Shown here in pieces: positions 45,895-54,641 of a stretch of 64,000 nucleotides of DNA (position 1 is its first letter; every line of letters starts with the position of its first letter). The notes beneath the pieces are model-generated. The model worked only from the letters and a program-made list of their open reading frames with translations, was not told the DNA's origin and searched no databases. Both the position numbers and the translations under genes were made by a program. Source of the stretch: Pseudoalteromonas prydzensis (GTDB taxonomy: Bacteria > Pseudomonadota > Gammaproteobacteria > Enterobacterales > Alteromonadaceae); assembly GCF_011050055.1 (NCBI RefSeq), contig NZ_DRGM01000076.1:1-64000 (forward strand), in the 5' to 3' direction.

Positions 45895-47325
45895 CTATCT
45901 TTCATCCGTTTTCAATTGTTTTGCTCGTTCTTCAGCAGCGATCAGTTTGGCTGATTTAGGCATTGTTTTTTTCGGCGCTATAGTCGGCTTTTCGGTTGAG
46001 TTTGGATCCCAGCTTGGATCCAGCGATAAGTTCGCAAATGGGTTCGCTTTTTGCTCACTCGACTGTGACTCAGCAGGCTCTGCACACTCATTATTATGGA
46101 GTGCTTGCTCTTGCTGTTCGGCGGCAAGCTCTTGATTAAGCGCTGCAAGTGCTTTCGCAATATCATCATTGCTGTCAGCCGCCGTAGGCTCAGTACTTTC
46201 AAAGTCTTGGCTGCATGAATCATCAAGCAGCTCAACTGCCACCGTGCTGTTAAATATTTGCTCTGAGCCATCTTCATCATTTTCAAGCTCTGTGCCTTCA
46301 GGCTGCTTTGTAGCAACGATTTCAGCGTCTTCATCTGCTGCAAACAGCATGGTATCAATACTGCTTTCATCGACGTTAACAGCCGTTGAAGTGAATGCTG
46401 TTGCAGTGTCAGCAGCAAGCTTAGTTTTGTTAGTTATGGTTGCGTTAGTAATGGTTTCATTGCTTCGTTGCTTTTCAAGCGCTGCACTAGGTTGTTGGCC
46501 AGGTAATGGCGCATCAGGATCAAAAGTACGCACTTCAGGCTCTTTGAAGTCGTGCTCATTACTAAAAATGCGTTGCGTTAGTTTATTTTGGTTTGGTATA
46601 GCTGATTTATTTGGCTGTTCCTCAGCGGTGCTGACGAGCGGGGCAGCTATGTTTGTGTTATTTTCGACTGTTGCAGGTGCTGAATTTTTCTTCGCACGTA
46701 AACGCAGCAATAGCAATCCAGCTAATAACAATACGGCTAATAACAATAAACTTGGCATTAACAATGAACCCGTATCAGCATCGCCACTACTAGCATCAGT
46801 ATTCATAGCCGTAACTGGCGGTAAGGCAATAACAGGGGCTGCATTTAGCCGCTCAGCTTGCTCATTAATAGCCTCATCGCTAAATTCTGCCGCTGGTGTT
46901 GCAACTTCACGCGCTGCTATCGCAGCGTCTGGCACAGCTGCTGATACGGTTTCGCTTGGCGTTGTTTGATTTAACTTTGCTTGTGATGTGCTTGCCTCTG
47001 CGCTGCTGTCAAGGGGGTTTACAGCCGTACTCGGTTGCTCAGTAGCCAAGGTGTTGCTGTCTTCTGCTTGCTTAGTAACTGGCTCCGGCATTGTGCTTTT
47101 TGGTGCTGTGATCTGTGGTTGCGACTGTTCAACTGGCGGCGGATTACTACAGTTTTTATCGTAATCTCTGGCCGCATTACGATAACTGCGACTGCTGGTG
47201 TTATCACTGTATTGCTGCATCTGTTGTTTGTACAAAATGCACATAGCTTCGCTGTATTTTGCAAAGCTATTAAAACTGCAAGTAAGTATAATAAAAAGGC
47301 CAAGCCGTGATAAGTAAGTGAGCAT
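45895..47325 (-). CDS. Unrecognised acidic membrane protein with signal peptide
   Basis: A 476-residue protein with no family I can name. I use ATG 47325, which starts a signal peptide (YLSRLGLFIILTCSFNSFA); a TTG 15 bases upstream is possible. Order: signal 1-22; short Cys-containing segment (MCILYKQQMQQY, YDKNCSNPPP); a Ser/Thr/Ala/Pro-rich linker; one membrane helix about 188-208 (LLMPSLLLLAVLLLAGLLLL) with basic LRAKK after it; and a long acidic low-complexity cytoplasmic tail with many Glu/Asp/Ala. This layout loosely recalls FimV-type and TM-anchor scaffold proteins, but no LysM or TPR was seen. A dyad copy lies in the gene at 47006. Confidence 0.7.
   Translation of the reverse strand: MLTYLSRLGLFIILTCSFNSFAKYSEAMCILYKQQMQQYSDNTSSRSYRNAARDYDKNCSNPPPVEQSQPQITAPKSTMPEPVTKQAEDSNTLATEQPSTAVNPLDSSAEASTSQAKLNQTTPSETVSAAVPDAAIAAREVATPAAEFSDEAINEQAERLNAAPVIALPPVTAMNTDASSGDADTGSLLMPSLLLLAVLLLAGLLLLRLRAKKNSAPATVENNTNIAAPLVSTAEEQPNKSAIPNQNKLTQRIFSNEHDFKEPEVRTFDPDAPLPGQQPSAALEKQRSNETITNATITNKTKLAADTATAFTSTAVNVDESSIDTMLFAADEDAEIVATKQPEGTELENDEDGSEQIFNSTVAVELLDDSCSQDFESTEPTAADSNDDIAKALAALNQELAAEQQEQALHNNECAEPAESQSSEQKANPFANLSLDPSWDPNSTEKPTIAPKKTMPKSAKLIAAEERAKQLKTDER
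47006..47022. repeat. Dyad copy 4, inside the acidic membrane protein gene
   Basis: TGTCAAGGGGGTTTACA, one mismatch from copy 2. Read on the minus strand it encodes AVNPLDS, giving the same VNPL residues as the copy in sbcD. Confidence 0.75.
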
Positions 47326-47399
47326 AATTCTATTAAGCAAAATAACACAATACTCTCAGTTTAATTGTACTGCGCAAATTTATCTAGCTGTGAATTTCA

Positions 47400-48863
47400 C
47401 TAATCAATCACCATTAAAGTCCGATATTCATCATAAGCAAACTGATCAGTCATACCGCTGATATAGTCTTGAATAAAGCGACAGCGATAATAAAATTCGT
47501 ATGCAATCACATGATCCGGCTCAGCTTGCATCGCATCGATGGCGTGCAGATAAGTGTTTAAATGCTTTTTTGACAGTTTTTGCAGCAAACGGGTTTCAAT
47601 TAAGAAGCGGCTATCGCCCTTGATCACTCGTTTAAAGTTATCGTGACTTAACTGGAGTAAGGGCTTATAACAATCCAATAACCCCGTAATAATACGATAT
47701 CCTTGTAACTCTAACTTACCCACTTCTTTGTGAGAAAACACATACTCAAAGGCCACTTGTTTTAAAGTGCTGGTAATAGCGTGCAAATGGCTGCGATCTT
47801 CTAATAATGCTTGATTAAAGTCGCCGTGATAGACCGCCTCTATATTATCTATAAACCGTTTTGCAGCATAATTAACTAACGGATGAAGCAAGCTTACCCG
47901 TAAATAAATGAAAAATTCACTGTTGAAGTTATACGACTGTAATTTGGCTTTTTCTAAAGCGTAATTAACTGCTTTATCAACCATATGCTGATGCTCAACA
48001 GCATCAATAGTATAGTTAATGAGTACTTTTTTATAATGTAGTTTAAGTTTATCGCAAAGTAGCTCAACGCTAATAATGCCTTTTTCCACGGCATCTTCAA
48101 TATCCGCTAAACAATAGGAAATATCATCCGCTGCTTCCATAATGTAACTGGCAGGGTGACGACATTGTGGATCTATTTCGAGCTCTTTTTGCAATCGCTC
48201 TACAAAGTTTTTTTCGCTGTAATAAAAACCGACTTTTTTCATCAGATAATCTTTATCACGGGGTATATCTTCTTTAGCCATACTGGCCGGACGCGTGTAT
48301 TTTAAAATAGCCGCGCTTTGGCTGTAAGTTAAATTCAGCGATAGCAACGAATGAATAATACGAATACCTTGCGCGTTTCCCTCAAAGTTAGCTATATCGT
48401 GGGCTAAATGCTTAAAGATCACCCCAATACCGGTATGCGGATCACCGCAACGTGCAGGAGTCAGTGCCGACAAATTTTCCTTAAACCAGTGGTTAATTGC
48501 CGCTTCACCAAAATGACCAAATGGCGGATTACCAATATCGTGCATCAAGCAGGCCATTTCGACTAGGCTTTCCAGTGGTCGCTCCAAACCGGTCAGCCCA
48601 TATTCCGCCTGTTGTTTAGTGGTCAAATTAGCAAAAATACGCTGCACAATAAAACGCCCCACTTGTTGTACTTCAAGTGAGTGGGTAAGCCGAGAGCGCA
48701 CCGCGGCATTGCGCTCAAGTGGAAATACTTGGGTTTTTTGTTGTAAGCGACGAATTGCCGCACTGTTGATAATACGCCCACGATCGCTTTCAAGCGCTGT
48801 TTGTAAATTAGGGGTCGAACGCTGCTCACGTGCAGAGGTGATTTTTTTACTAAAGTCGATCAT
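47400..48863 (-). CDS. dgt: dGTP triphosphohydrolase
   Basis: Hydrolyses dGTP to deoxyguanosine and triphosphate. 487 residues from ATG 48863, which has AAAGGAG five bases before it; a GTG six bases earlier overlaps that site and is unlikely. The HD-domain metal ligands are present: RSRLTHSLEVQQVG (His), ACLMHDIGNPPFGHFGE (His-Asp) and the later YIMEAADDISYCLADIEDAVEKG (Asp). The long insert and C-terminal region match E. coli-type Dgt rather than the shorter type 2 proteins. Single gene. Confidence 0.95.
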   Translation of the reverse strand: MIDFSKKITSAREQRSTPNLQTALESDRGRIINSAAIRRLQQKTQVFPLERNAAVRSRLTHSLEVQQVGRFIVQRIFANLTTKQQAEYGLTGLERPLESLVEMACLMHDIGNPPFGHFGEAAINHWFKENLSALTPARCGDPHTGIGVIFKHLAHDIANFEGNAQGIRIIHSLLSLNLTYSQSAAILKYTRPASMAKEDIPRDKDYLMKKVGFYYSEKNFVERLQKELEIDPQCRHPASYIMEAADDISYCLADIEDAVEKGIISVELLCDKLKLHYKKVLINYTIDAVEHQHMVDKAVNYALEKAKLQSYNFNSEFFIYLRVSLLHPLVNYAAKRFIDNIEAVYHGDFNQALLEDRSHLHAITSTLKQVAFEYVFSHKEVGKLELQGYRIITGLLDCYKPLLQLSHDNFKRVIKGDSRFLIETRLLQKLSKKHLNTYLHAIDAMQAEPDHVIAYEFYYRCRFIQDYISGMTDQFAYDEYRTLMVID

Positions 48864-49024
48864 CGTCACTCCTTTATTAATAACTTTAATCTAACAGCTT
48901 GGAGAATAAATGAGAATTGATAATTAACTTTTAAAATAAAGCCTTATGTATGTCACAAATGCATATTACACTGCACTCTGTCACTTTTTTAACTCAACAT
49001 TGCTTTAACCAAGGTGGTTTCCAA

Positions 49025-50224
49025 ATGAAGTTTTTGGTTTTTTCAGTTCTATTATTTTGCTTTGTCAGTAATGTACATGCATTACAAAACCCAAATAACA
49101 CGGTCGTGCTTATTTCGCTGGATGGCTTTCGCTGGGATTACATTGAAAAACACGACGCCCCTCATTTAGCCGCTATCGCTAAATCAGGGGTTCGAGCAAA
49201 TAAAATGCAGCCAGTGTATCCAACTAAAACCTTTCCTAATCATTTATCTATCATTACCGGTTTGTTACCTATTAACCACGGAGTAGTGGATAATCGTTTT
49301 TGCGACAGCAAACGCAACGACTGCTATAGCATGGGTAAAGGTAAAGACGACAGCACTTGGTTTAGTGGCATTCCACTTTGGAACCTCGCGACTATGCAAG
49401 GGCTAAAATCAGCAAGCTATTTTTGGCCCGAATCAGATGCACGTTTTAATGGTATGACACCTGATTATTACTATCACTATTCAAAACACAGTGATTACCA
49501 AAACCGTATAGAGCAAATTATCCAATGGCTAAAACTCCCTGCACCACAGCGCCCACAATTAGTCATTAGCTATTTTTCATTAGTTGATAGTATGGGGCAT
49601 AAATACGGGCCAGATGCTGAGCAGACAAAACAAGCGGTGCAGCAAGTCGATGCCTTAATGGGGCAATTACAACAGCGCCTAACAGCCCTTGAGCAAGATG
49701 TTAACTTGGTTATTGTCTCTGACCATGGCATGAGCGCCGTTGCGCCAAACCAAAGCATTGCCATCAGTAGCTTACCCAAAGATGATAAATTTATGGTTAA
49801 AAATACCGGCCCACGCGTGCTAATTTATGCCAATGAAAACACCACAGCAGCAGATATCAGCGCTTATAAAGAACGCTTAAACAAAGCGGCGAAAGGCCGT
49901 TACATAGTCCTAACTGATAGCCAGCGAGCGCAGTATCATTATCAAAATAATGGCCGTACTGGCGATATTATTTTACAAACCACAGCACCAAAAACCTTCG
50001 CCGATACTGGCAAAGTTAACTATTTAGGTACCCATGGCTACGCGTACAGCGATGATATGGCGGCAACCTTTATTGCTAATGGCCCCGCATTTAAACAAGG
50101 CATTACCCTTGATAAAGTCAATAATCTCGATATTTATCCTATGATTGCTAAAGTATTAGGGATTGAGGTATTGAGTAAAATTGACAGTGATGGGGCTACA
50201 CTTTGGCCGGCCTTAAATAACTAG
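49025..50224 (+). CDS. Ectonucleotide pyrophosphatase/phosphodiesterase-like protein
   Basis: An exported alkaline-phosphatase-superfamily enzyme of 399 residues. The start is ATG 49025, which begins a signal peptide (KFLVFSVLLFCFVSNVHA) and follows AAGGTGG; a longer frame to 48950 has no such site. Metal and nucleophile region: VVLISLDGFRWDYIEKH and YPTKTFPNHLSIITGLLP with the nucleophile Thr in KTFPNH; later VIVSDHGM and GTHGYAYSDDM supply metal ligands. This is the NPP pattern; likely substrates are nucleotide phosphodiesters or pyrophosphates in the periplasm. Confidence 0.92.
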   Translation: MKFLVFSVLLFCFVSNVHALQNPNNTVVLISLDGFRWDYIEKHDAPHLAAIAKSGVRANKMQPVYPTKTFPNHLSIITGLLPINHGVVDNRFCDSKRNDCYSMGKGKDDSTWFSGIPLWNLATMQGLKSASYFWPESDARFNGMTPDYYYHYSKHSDYQNRIEQIIQWLKLPAPQRPQLVISYFSLVDSMGHKYGPDAEQTKQAVQQVDALMGQLQQRLTALEQDVNLVIVSDHGMSAVAPNQSIAISSLPKDDKFMVKNTGPRVLIYANENTTAADISAYKERLNKAAKGRYIVLTDSQRAQYHYQNNGRTGDIILQTTAPKTFADTGKVNYLGTHGYAYSDDMAATFIANGPAFKQGITLDKVNNLDIYPMIAKVLGIEVLSKIDSDGATLWPALNN

Positions 50225-50248
50225 CCTGAGCTCAGGACAAGCTATCTT

Positions 50249-50326
50249 TAGCGCCAGTGTTCATCGCTATCTGCGTTGCATATACTGGCGCTAGTTAGCG
50301 CCAGTAAAAAGAGCGCAACTGCGCTC
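50249..50326. terminator. Hairpin cluster between convergent genes
   Basis: TAGCGCCAGT occurs at 50249-50258, inverted at 50284-50293, and again direct at 50296-50305. A tight hairpin GAGCGCA-AC-TGCGCTC follows at 50311-50326, with T-rich sequence on the minus-strand side. The last hairpin is the best terminator for the metzincin gene; the first pair can form alternative stems. Confidence 0.65.
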
Positions 50327-50358
50327 AAAAGGGAAAAACAATGTACTAAAAATAACGC

Positions 50359-51102
50359 TTATTTAAAGTTAGCAATACTGTTTTTAGTCTCGTTCACTGT
50401 GCGCCAAGCAAACGACTCGCCAGTTACACCATAAGAAAGACCATTCACGCTCCAACTTGGATTAGAAAAATAATCGTATTGTGTGGCGCTACCAAATACA
50501 TGCGGGTACGCCATTATACTGGCGAATTGATTTTGCACACCATGACCCATACCATCTACATATACACCACCTGAGGTGTCACCTTGTTTACGTGAATGCA
50601 GTAAGCCTTGATTGTGACCCAGCTCATGCACAAACGTTGTCGCCCCACAATCTACTGCTGTAATACTATACATACTGTTACTTGACGAGCTGTATAAACT
50701 CCCGTTACTGCCATTACCAACCCACGCAATACCGCAGGAAATTAGATTACTGCCTGCACTTTGACCAGTACCAAGCACAGCGACCATATCTGCCCCCCAG
50801 CTATTACGTAAACCTTGAATATAGCTACTATTAGTTACTGAGTTTAACCAACTGCTCGAAGGTGTAATAGCATGGTTGCCTAAGTTTTCGCTACCGACTA
50901 AACGTAACGTAATATCAACCCCATTTTGGCTATATACTTGGTTACTAAAGGCAATGTACTGGTTGATTTTAGTGTTAATGTTGGTGGTGGCAGCTGCCGC
51001 TTGATCGGTATATAAAATCGCAATATCAATGGTCGCCGCTTGGCTAGTTGCAGTCATACCTAATGCACAAAATGCAGCTAAAGTGGTTAGTCGTTTGTTC
51101 AT
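50359..51102 (-). CDS. Secreted metzincin (reprolysin-like, M12B) protease
   Basis: A small exported zinc protease of 247 residues. Signal peptide 1-22 (ends TSQA|A). The elongated zinc site HELGHNQGLLH has His159, Glu160, His163 and His169, and the Met-turn is in ASIMAYP; these two together define metzincins. Cysteines at ISCGIAW and AVDCGATT may form a disulfide. It has no propeptide of its own between signal and catalytic domain, which is unusual for this group. The gene immediately upstream on the same strand (51160-51861) encodes a membrane-anchored partner that could supply a pro-domain. Confidence 0.9.
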   Translation of the reverse strand: MNKRLTTLAAFCALGMTATSQAATIDIAILYTDQAAAATTNINTKINQYIAFSNQVYSQNGVDITLRLVGSENLGNHAITPSSSWLNSVTNSSYIQGLRNSWGADMVAVLGTGQSAGSNLISCGIAWVGNGSNGSLYSSSSNSMYSITAVDCGATTFVHELGHNQGLLHSRKQGDTSGGVYVDGMGHGVQNQFASIMAYPHVFGSATQYDYFSNPSWSVNGLSYGVTGESFAWRTVNETKNSIANFK

Positions 51103-51159
51103 CTTATTTCCTTGTTAGTTGTGTTTTATTGGCTTATAAAAATTACGCGTGATGAATTT

Positions 51160-51861
51160 TTATAAGCTATTAGCCTCAGCTTTTGGAGCAAAAGGATCAT
51201 CCCCATCAATGGGCTGAGCAGCGGGTTGATTGGTTACTTGGTGTTCAATATGGTTTTTATAGAGGTCGCGCTTAGCCGCTAACCAGCCATATTGCCCTTT
51301 ACTTTCAAACACGTAATTACCACTCGGGGCAGTAAATTGGCCATATACAGCATCTTTTCCGATAGTCAGCACTGTGGTATGAAAACGTCCATCAGCACCA
51401 ATAACGCTGCCAAATACACTTTTATCGCCATTACTGGCGGCAATCACATTAGTCACTTCGGCGCTAAAAGTTTCAGCCGTCTGCGGGATCGCTAAATCAA
51501 AGCTATCACCTTGCTTAAGCTCTCTAAGTGCAGCCAAGTCAAATTCAACATAGGCTTCATTTTTTAAATCAGTCGGTAATACACCAGCCGCTTTAAGTAC
51601 CTGCTTAGCTTTATCTGATGGACGGTTGATGGCATCAAACTCGCTATCACTTTGCAGCGTATTTGCAGGTGTTGTTGCGCTTACACTCGGTAATGATTTA
51701 CTAGGCAAAGGTTTAGTGACTATTGGTGCTGCAACTACAGCAACATTTTTTTCATTCATTGGCGTAACCGTAGCTGTTTTCACCTCTTCGTGAATAGCGT
51801 ATTCATAGATAAAAAATACACTAAGTGGGACAATGACAATAAATGCAATAGCTGCCTTCAT
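51160..51861 (-). CDS. Membrane-anchored partner of the metzincin protease
   Basis: A 233-residue protein; start ATG 51861 with GAAGAG upstream (a longer frame to 51882 is less likely). Residues 4-21 form an N-terminal membrane helix (AIAFIVIVPLSVFFIYEY), followed by a Pro/Thr/Ser-rich linker to about 90 and a globular domain with LRELKQGDSFDLAIPQT, GRFHTTVLTIGKDAVYGQF, and SGNYVFESKGQYGWLA. The last elements resemble by eye the beta-rich pro-region found in front of bacterial reprolysin-type catalytic domains. It lies 57 bases upstream of the protease gene on the same strand. No family name is claimed. Confidence 0.7.
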   Translation of the reverse strand: MKAAIAFIVIVPLSVFFIYEYAIHEEVKTATVTPMNEKNVAVVAAPIVTKPLPSKSLPSVSATTPANTLQSDSEFDAINRPSDKAKQVLKAAGVLPTDLKNEAYVEFDLAALRELKQGDSFDLAIPQTAETFSAEVTNVIAASNGDKSVFGSVIGADGRFHTTVLTIGKDAVYGQFTAPSGNYVFESKGQYGWLAAKRDLYKNHIEHQVTNQPAAQPIDGDDPFAPKAEANSL

Positions 51862-51881
51862 TTGTTTCTCTTCCAGATCCA

Positions 51882-51904
51882 AAGGTTAATTTGGTGTTAA
51901 CCTT
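51882..51904. promoter_or_regulatory. Palindrome upstream of the metzincin operon
   Basis: Perfect AAGGTTAA-N7-TTAACCTT, 21-43 bases before the first gene of the operon, overlapping the expected promoter. Candidate operator. Confidence 0.5.
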
Positions 51905-52319
51905 AAATCGAAACAAAAAAAATCGCAAGCACAAAACTGTTACCGATAACAAAAACATGAAAATAAATATTTTCAGACTAATCTGAGTGTTAATAATAAG
52001 TTCAGTTGCAATTGTGGAAAAATAATTTGAACGGCCTAAATACCACGCCATTCAATTAACAATAAGTTATCATTTTTACCTTTTTTCGCTTGATTGCTCT
52101 ATTTTCCATTAATGCACTTTTGTAACGCTGTAAATGATGGGTAATTCAAAAAATAAATTATCGTGACGATAAAATTTATTTGTTTTACTACTGATCCGAC
52201 GAGCTTCATACTCCGCGTCTTTTGCCGCAGACTCTGCCCCATCACGAGCGCCGGTGAATATCTATCGCGTAGTGAGCCATTTTTCTGTGAGCTGCGAACT
52301 AAACTCAAGAGGAATAACC
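51905..52319. other. Intergenic region, metzincin operon / rimK-like gene
   Basis: About 415 bases between divergent genes. The left part is AT-rich; the right part (52190-52290) is GC-richer and an open frame extends there, but the ribosome-binding site fixes the rimK-like start at 52320. No RNA gene or further repeat was seen. Confidence 0.4.
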
Positions 52320-53321
52320 ATGCGTGGTTGGATCATTTACAAAGACAGTGCAGGCCTACTTAAACAAGAAACTTACGAAGTAGAGCGCCTATTAGCAGCC
52401 GCTCAGGAAGAGGGCATTGATTTACAAGTTTTCTCACCCGATCAATTTGATTTGACCATCACTCGAGAAGACGGTAAAAGCATTTTGATTGATGGCGTAA
52501 CCACCATTTTACCTGACTTTGTAATTCCCCGCATGGGTGCCAGCACCACCTATTTTGCGCTGGCAATTATTCGCCATCTTGAGCGCTTAGGTGTGTACTG
52601 CGTTAACAGTTCACAATCAATTGAAACCGTAAAAGACAAATTATTTGCACAACAAATTTTAGCCGAACGTAACTTACCAACCCCCAATACGATGCTGGTG
52701 AAATTTCCGGTCAATATTGACTTAGTAGACAGACAAATTGGTTTTCCGGTGGTGATAAAAACGCTGTCTGGTTCGCAGGGCAGTGGCGTATTTTTATCAA
52801 AATCAAAAGGCGAATTTGATGATTTAATGCAGCTGATTGAAGCGGCTAATCCACAAGCGAATATTATTTTACAACAATTTGTTAAATCAAGTCATGGTCG
52901 AGATTTGCGAGTACTTACTATCGGTGGTCGCGCTGTGGCATGTATGGAGCGTAACTCAGGTGGTAAAAACTTCAAAGCGAATGTGAGCGCCGGCGGTACA
53001 GGCAAACCACACCCAATCACGCCCGAAATTGAATGGCTAGCGACCCAAACCGCGAATGTACTAAACCTTGATGTGGCAGGCATTGATTTATTATTTGACG
53101 ATAATCACTTTAAAATCTGTGAAGCAAACTCAAGCCCTGGTTTTGAAGGCTTAGAAGCCGCATTGGGGATTAACGTAGCGCGTGAAATTTTACATTTTAT
53201 TCGTATTCGTTTAGGTATTTTTGACCGTCCTGAGAAGTTAAATTTAAGCTTAGATGAAAGCACTGATACTGTCACCGAATTGCCAACGCCAAAAGCGATT
53301 TTAAGCGCTGTCACTAAGTAA
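52320..53321 (+). CDS. RimK-family ATP-grasp ligase
   Basis: An ATP-dependent carboxylate-amine ligase of 333 residues, related to RimK (which adds glutamates to ribosomal protein S6). Start ATG 52320 with AAGAGG eight bases upstream. RimK N-terminal domain about 1-100 (IPRMGASTTYFALAIIRHLE), then ATP-grasp: FPVVIKTLSGSQGSGVFL, LQQFVKSSHGRDLRVLTIGG, FKANVSAGG, and the magnesium site FKICEANSSPGFEGLE. No S6 gene nearby; the acceptor could be another protein or a small peptide such as a cofactor tail. Its 3' end overlaps the convergent histidine kinase gene by 21 bases. Confidence 0.92.
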   Translation: MRGWIIYKDSAGLLKQETYEVERLLAAAQEEGIDLQVFSPDQFDLTITREDGKSILIDGVTTILPDFVIPRMGASTTYFALAIIRHLERLGVYCVNSSQSIETVKDKLFAQQILAERNLPTPNTMLVKFPVNIDLVDRQIGFPVVIKTLSGSQGSGVFLSKSKGEFDDLMQLIEAANPQANIILQQFVKSSHGRDLRVLTIGGRAVACMERNSGGKNFKANVSAGGTGKPHPITPEIEWLATQTANVLNLDVAGIDLLFDDNHFKICEANSSPGFEGLEAALGINVAREILHFIRIRLGIFDRPEKLNLSLDESTDTVTELPTPKAILSAVTK

Positions 53322-54641
53322 AATTGAGGCACTAAATCCATCACTATCACTGTGTAAATTAAGTTGCAGTTGGTGACGGGAGCAGATTGCCTGCACTGTT
53401 GCCAACCCTAAACCAAAGCCTTCATATTGACGAGCTGGATCGGCACGGTAAAAACGTTTCGTCAGCTGAGTAAGCTGTTCTTGACTCACCCCTTTACCGC
53501 TATCACTGATAGTGATAGAGCGAGGATCGCTATAAATAACGATACTAGCGCCAATCCCCGCATATTTAATTGCGTTATCTAATAGGTTAAACAATGCCTG
53601 AAACAATAGATTTTTATCCCCTTGCAGGTGCATAACCCCATGACTATCAAGCTTAATTGTTTGCTGCTGTTGTTCGGCACTGGGTTGTAACATTTCAATT
53701 AGATCAGTGAGCAGTAACTGGCAGTCAACTTGTTGCATTGCCATTGGAAATTTACCATGCTCGAGCCGTGTTAGTTTTAACATAGCGTCAAAGGTATTAA
53801 TAATAGTGTCAAGCTGCTCAATATCTACGCCCATCTCAGGGTGACGCAGGGCTTGTTGCTCAAGGTTTAGCCGTAATCGCGTTAACGGGGTTTTTAGGTC
53901 ATGGGCAATGTTATCGGTGATCCCTTGCACTAAGGCAAAGTTCTCTTCTAGCGCATCAAGCATGGTATTAATATGCGCACCTAAGCGGTCAAACTCATCG
54001 CCTTTTTGATGGTGTTTAATACGTGCCGATAAATCGCCATTTTGCACTTGTTCCGCCGTATTATTAAAGTAATGCACACGGCGTAAATGCCGTCTGGCAA
54101 ATATATAGCCAAACACCCCAGTTAATAACAAACTAATTAAGCATGCCCATAAAGCAATGGTTTTAAACTCAACAATTAACCGTTGCAGGTGTTCGGTCGC
54201 GGTCGCAAGCACAATATCGCCATGTTGGGTTTGCACTATGCCAGTGGTTAATAAGCGAATTTGCCCACGTTGTGCGTCCAATACCGGAAAAACCACTGTA
54301 CGTGGCAAAGTAGGGATATTCTCTGGCAAAAAACTTAACTGCTGACTTTGCTCGCTCTCACTTTGCCAAAATATAAGTAAATCACCTTCACTACGAAATA
54401 CCTCTAGTTGCGCAAAAAAACTATCTGCAGAGAACTCACTCGCAAGGCCTTCGATCCTAACTTGCTCAGCGGCGAGGCGTCGTTCAACTTGGCGACTTTG
54501 TTCACCTAATAAAAGTTGATAGATCAGCACAACCGTCAATGCCAGCATCACCGCCATAATAACAGCAAAGCCGAGCGTTAAACGCCATACGGAACTATTC
54601 CGCGGATCAAATTGACGCCAAATGGAATCGTTAACCGGCAT
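53301..54641 (-). CDS. Sensor histidine kinase
   Basis: Inner-membrane sensor of a two-component system, 446 residues from ATG 54641; the longer frame upstream lies inside the regulator gene. Transmembrane helix about 21-43, periplasmic sensor about 44-150, second helix about 163-185, HAMP about 187-238, HisKA with DNIAHDLKTPLTRLR (phospho-accepting His247), and HATPase_c with FNLLDNAIKYAG, DSGKG and GFGLGLATV. The start overlaps the response regulator by 11 bases. The ligand is unknown; PepSY and DUF5666 neighbours suggest an envelope or redox signal. Confidence 0.93.
   Translation of the reverse strand: MPVNDSIWRQFDPRNSSVWRLTLGFAVIMAVMLALTVVLIYQLLLGEQSRQVERRLAAEQVRIEGLASEFSADSFFAQLEVFRSEGDLLIFWQSESEQSQQLSFLPENIPTLPRTVVFPVLDAQRGQIRLLTTGIVQTQHGDIVLATATEHLQRLIVEFKTIALWACLISLLLTGVFGYIFARRHLRRVHYFNNTAEQVQNGDLSARIKHHQKGDEFDRLGAHINTMLDALEENFALVQGITDNIAHDLKTPLTRLRLNLEQQALRHPEMGVDIEQLDTIINTFDAMLKLTRLEHGKFPMAMQQVDCQLLLTDLIEMLQPSAEQQQQTIKLDSHGVMHLQGDKNLLFQALFNLLDNAIKYAGIGASIVIYSDPRSITISDSGKGVSQEQLTQLTKRFYRADPARQYEGFGLGLATVQAICSRHQLQLNLHSDSDGFSASILLSDSA

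Noticed and set aside
46169-46969. 266-codon plus-strand frame opposite the acidic membrane protein gene
   Set aside because: Ser/Val/Ala-rich translation is the expected antisense of the acidic, Thr/Ala-rich gene; no ribosome-binding site. The minus-strand frame has a signal peptide and a membrane helix.
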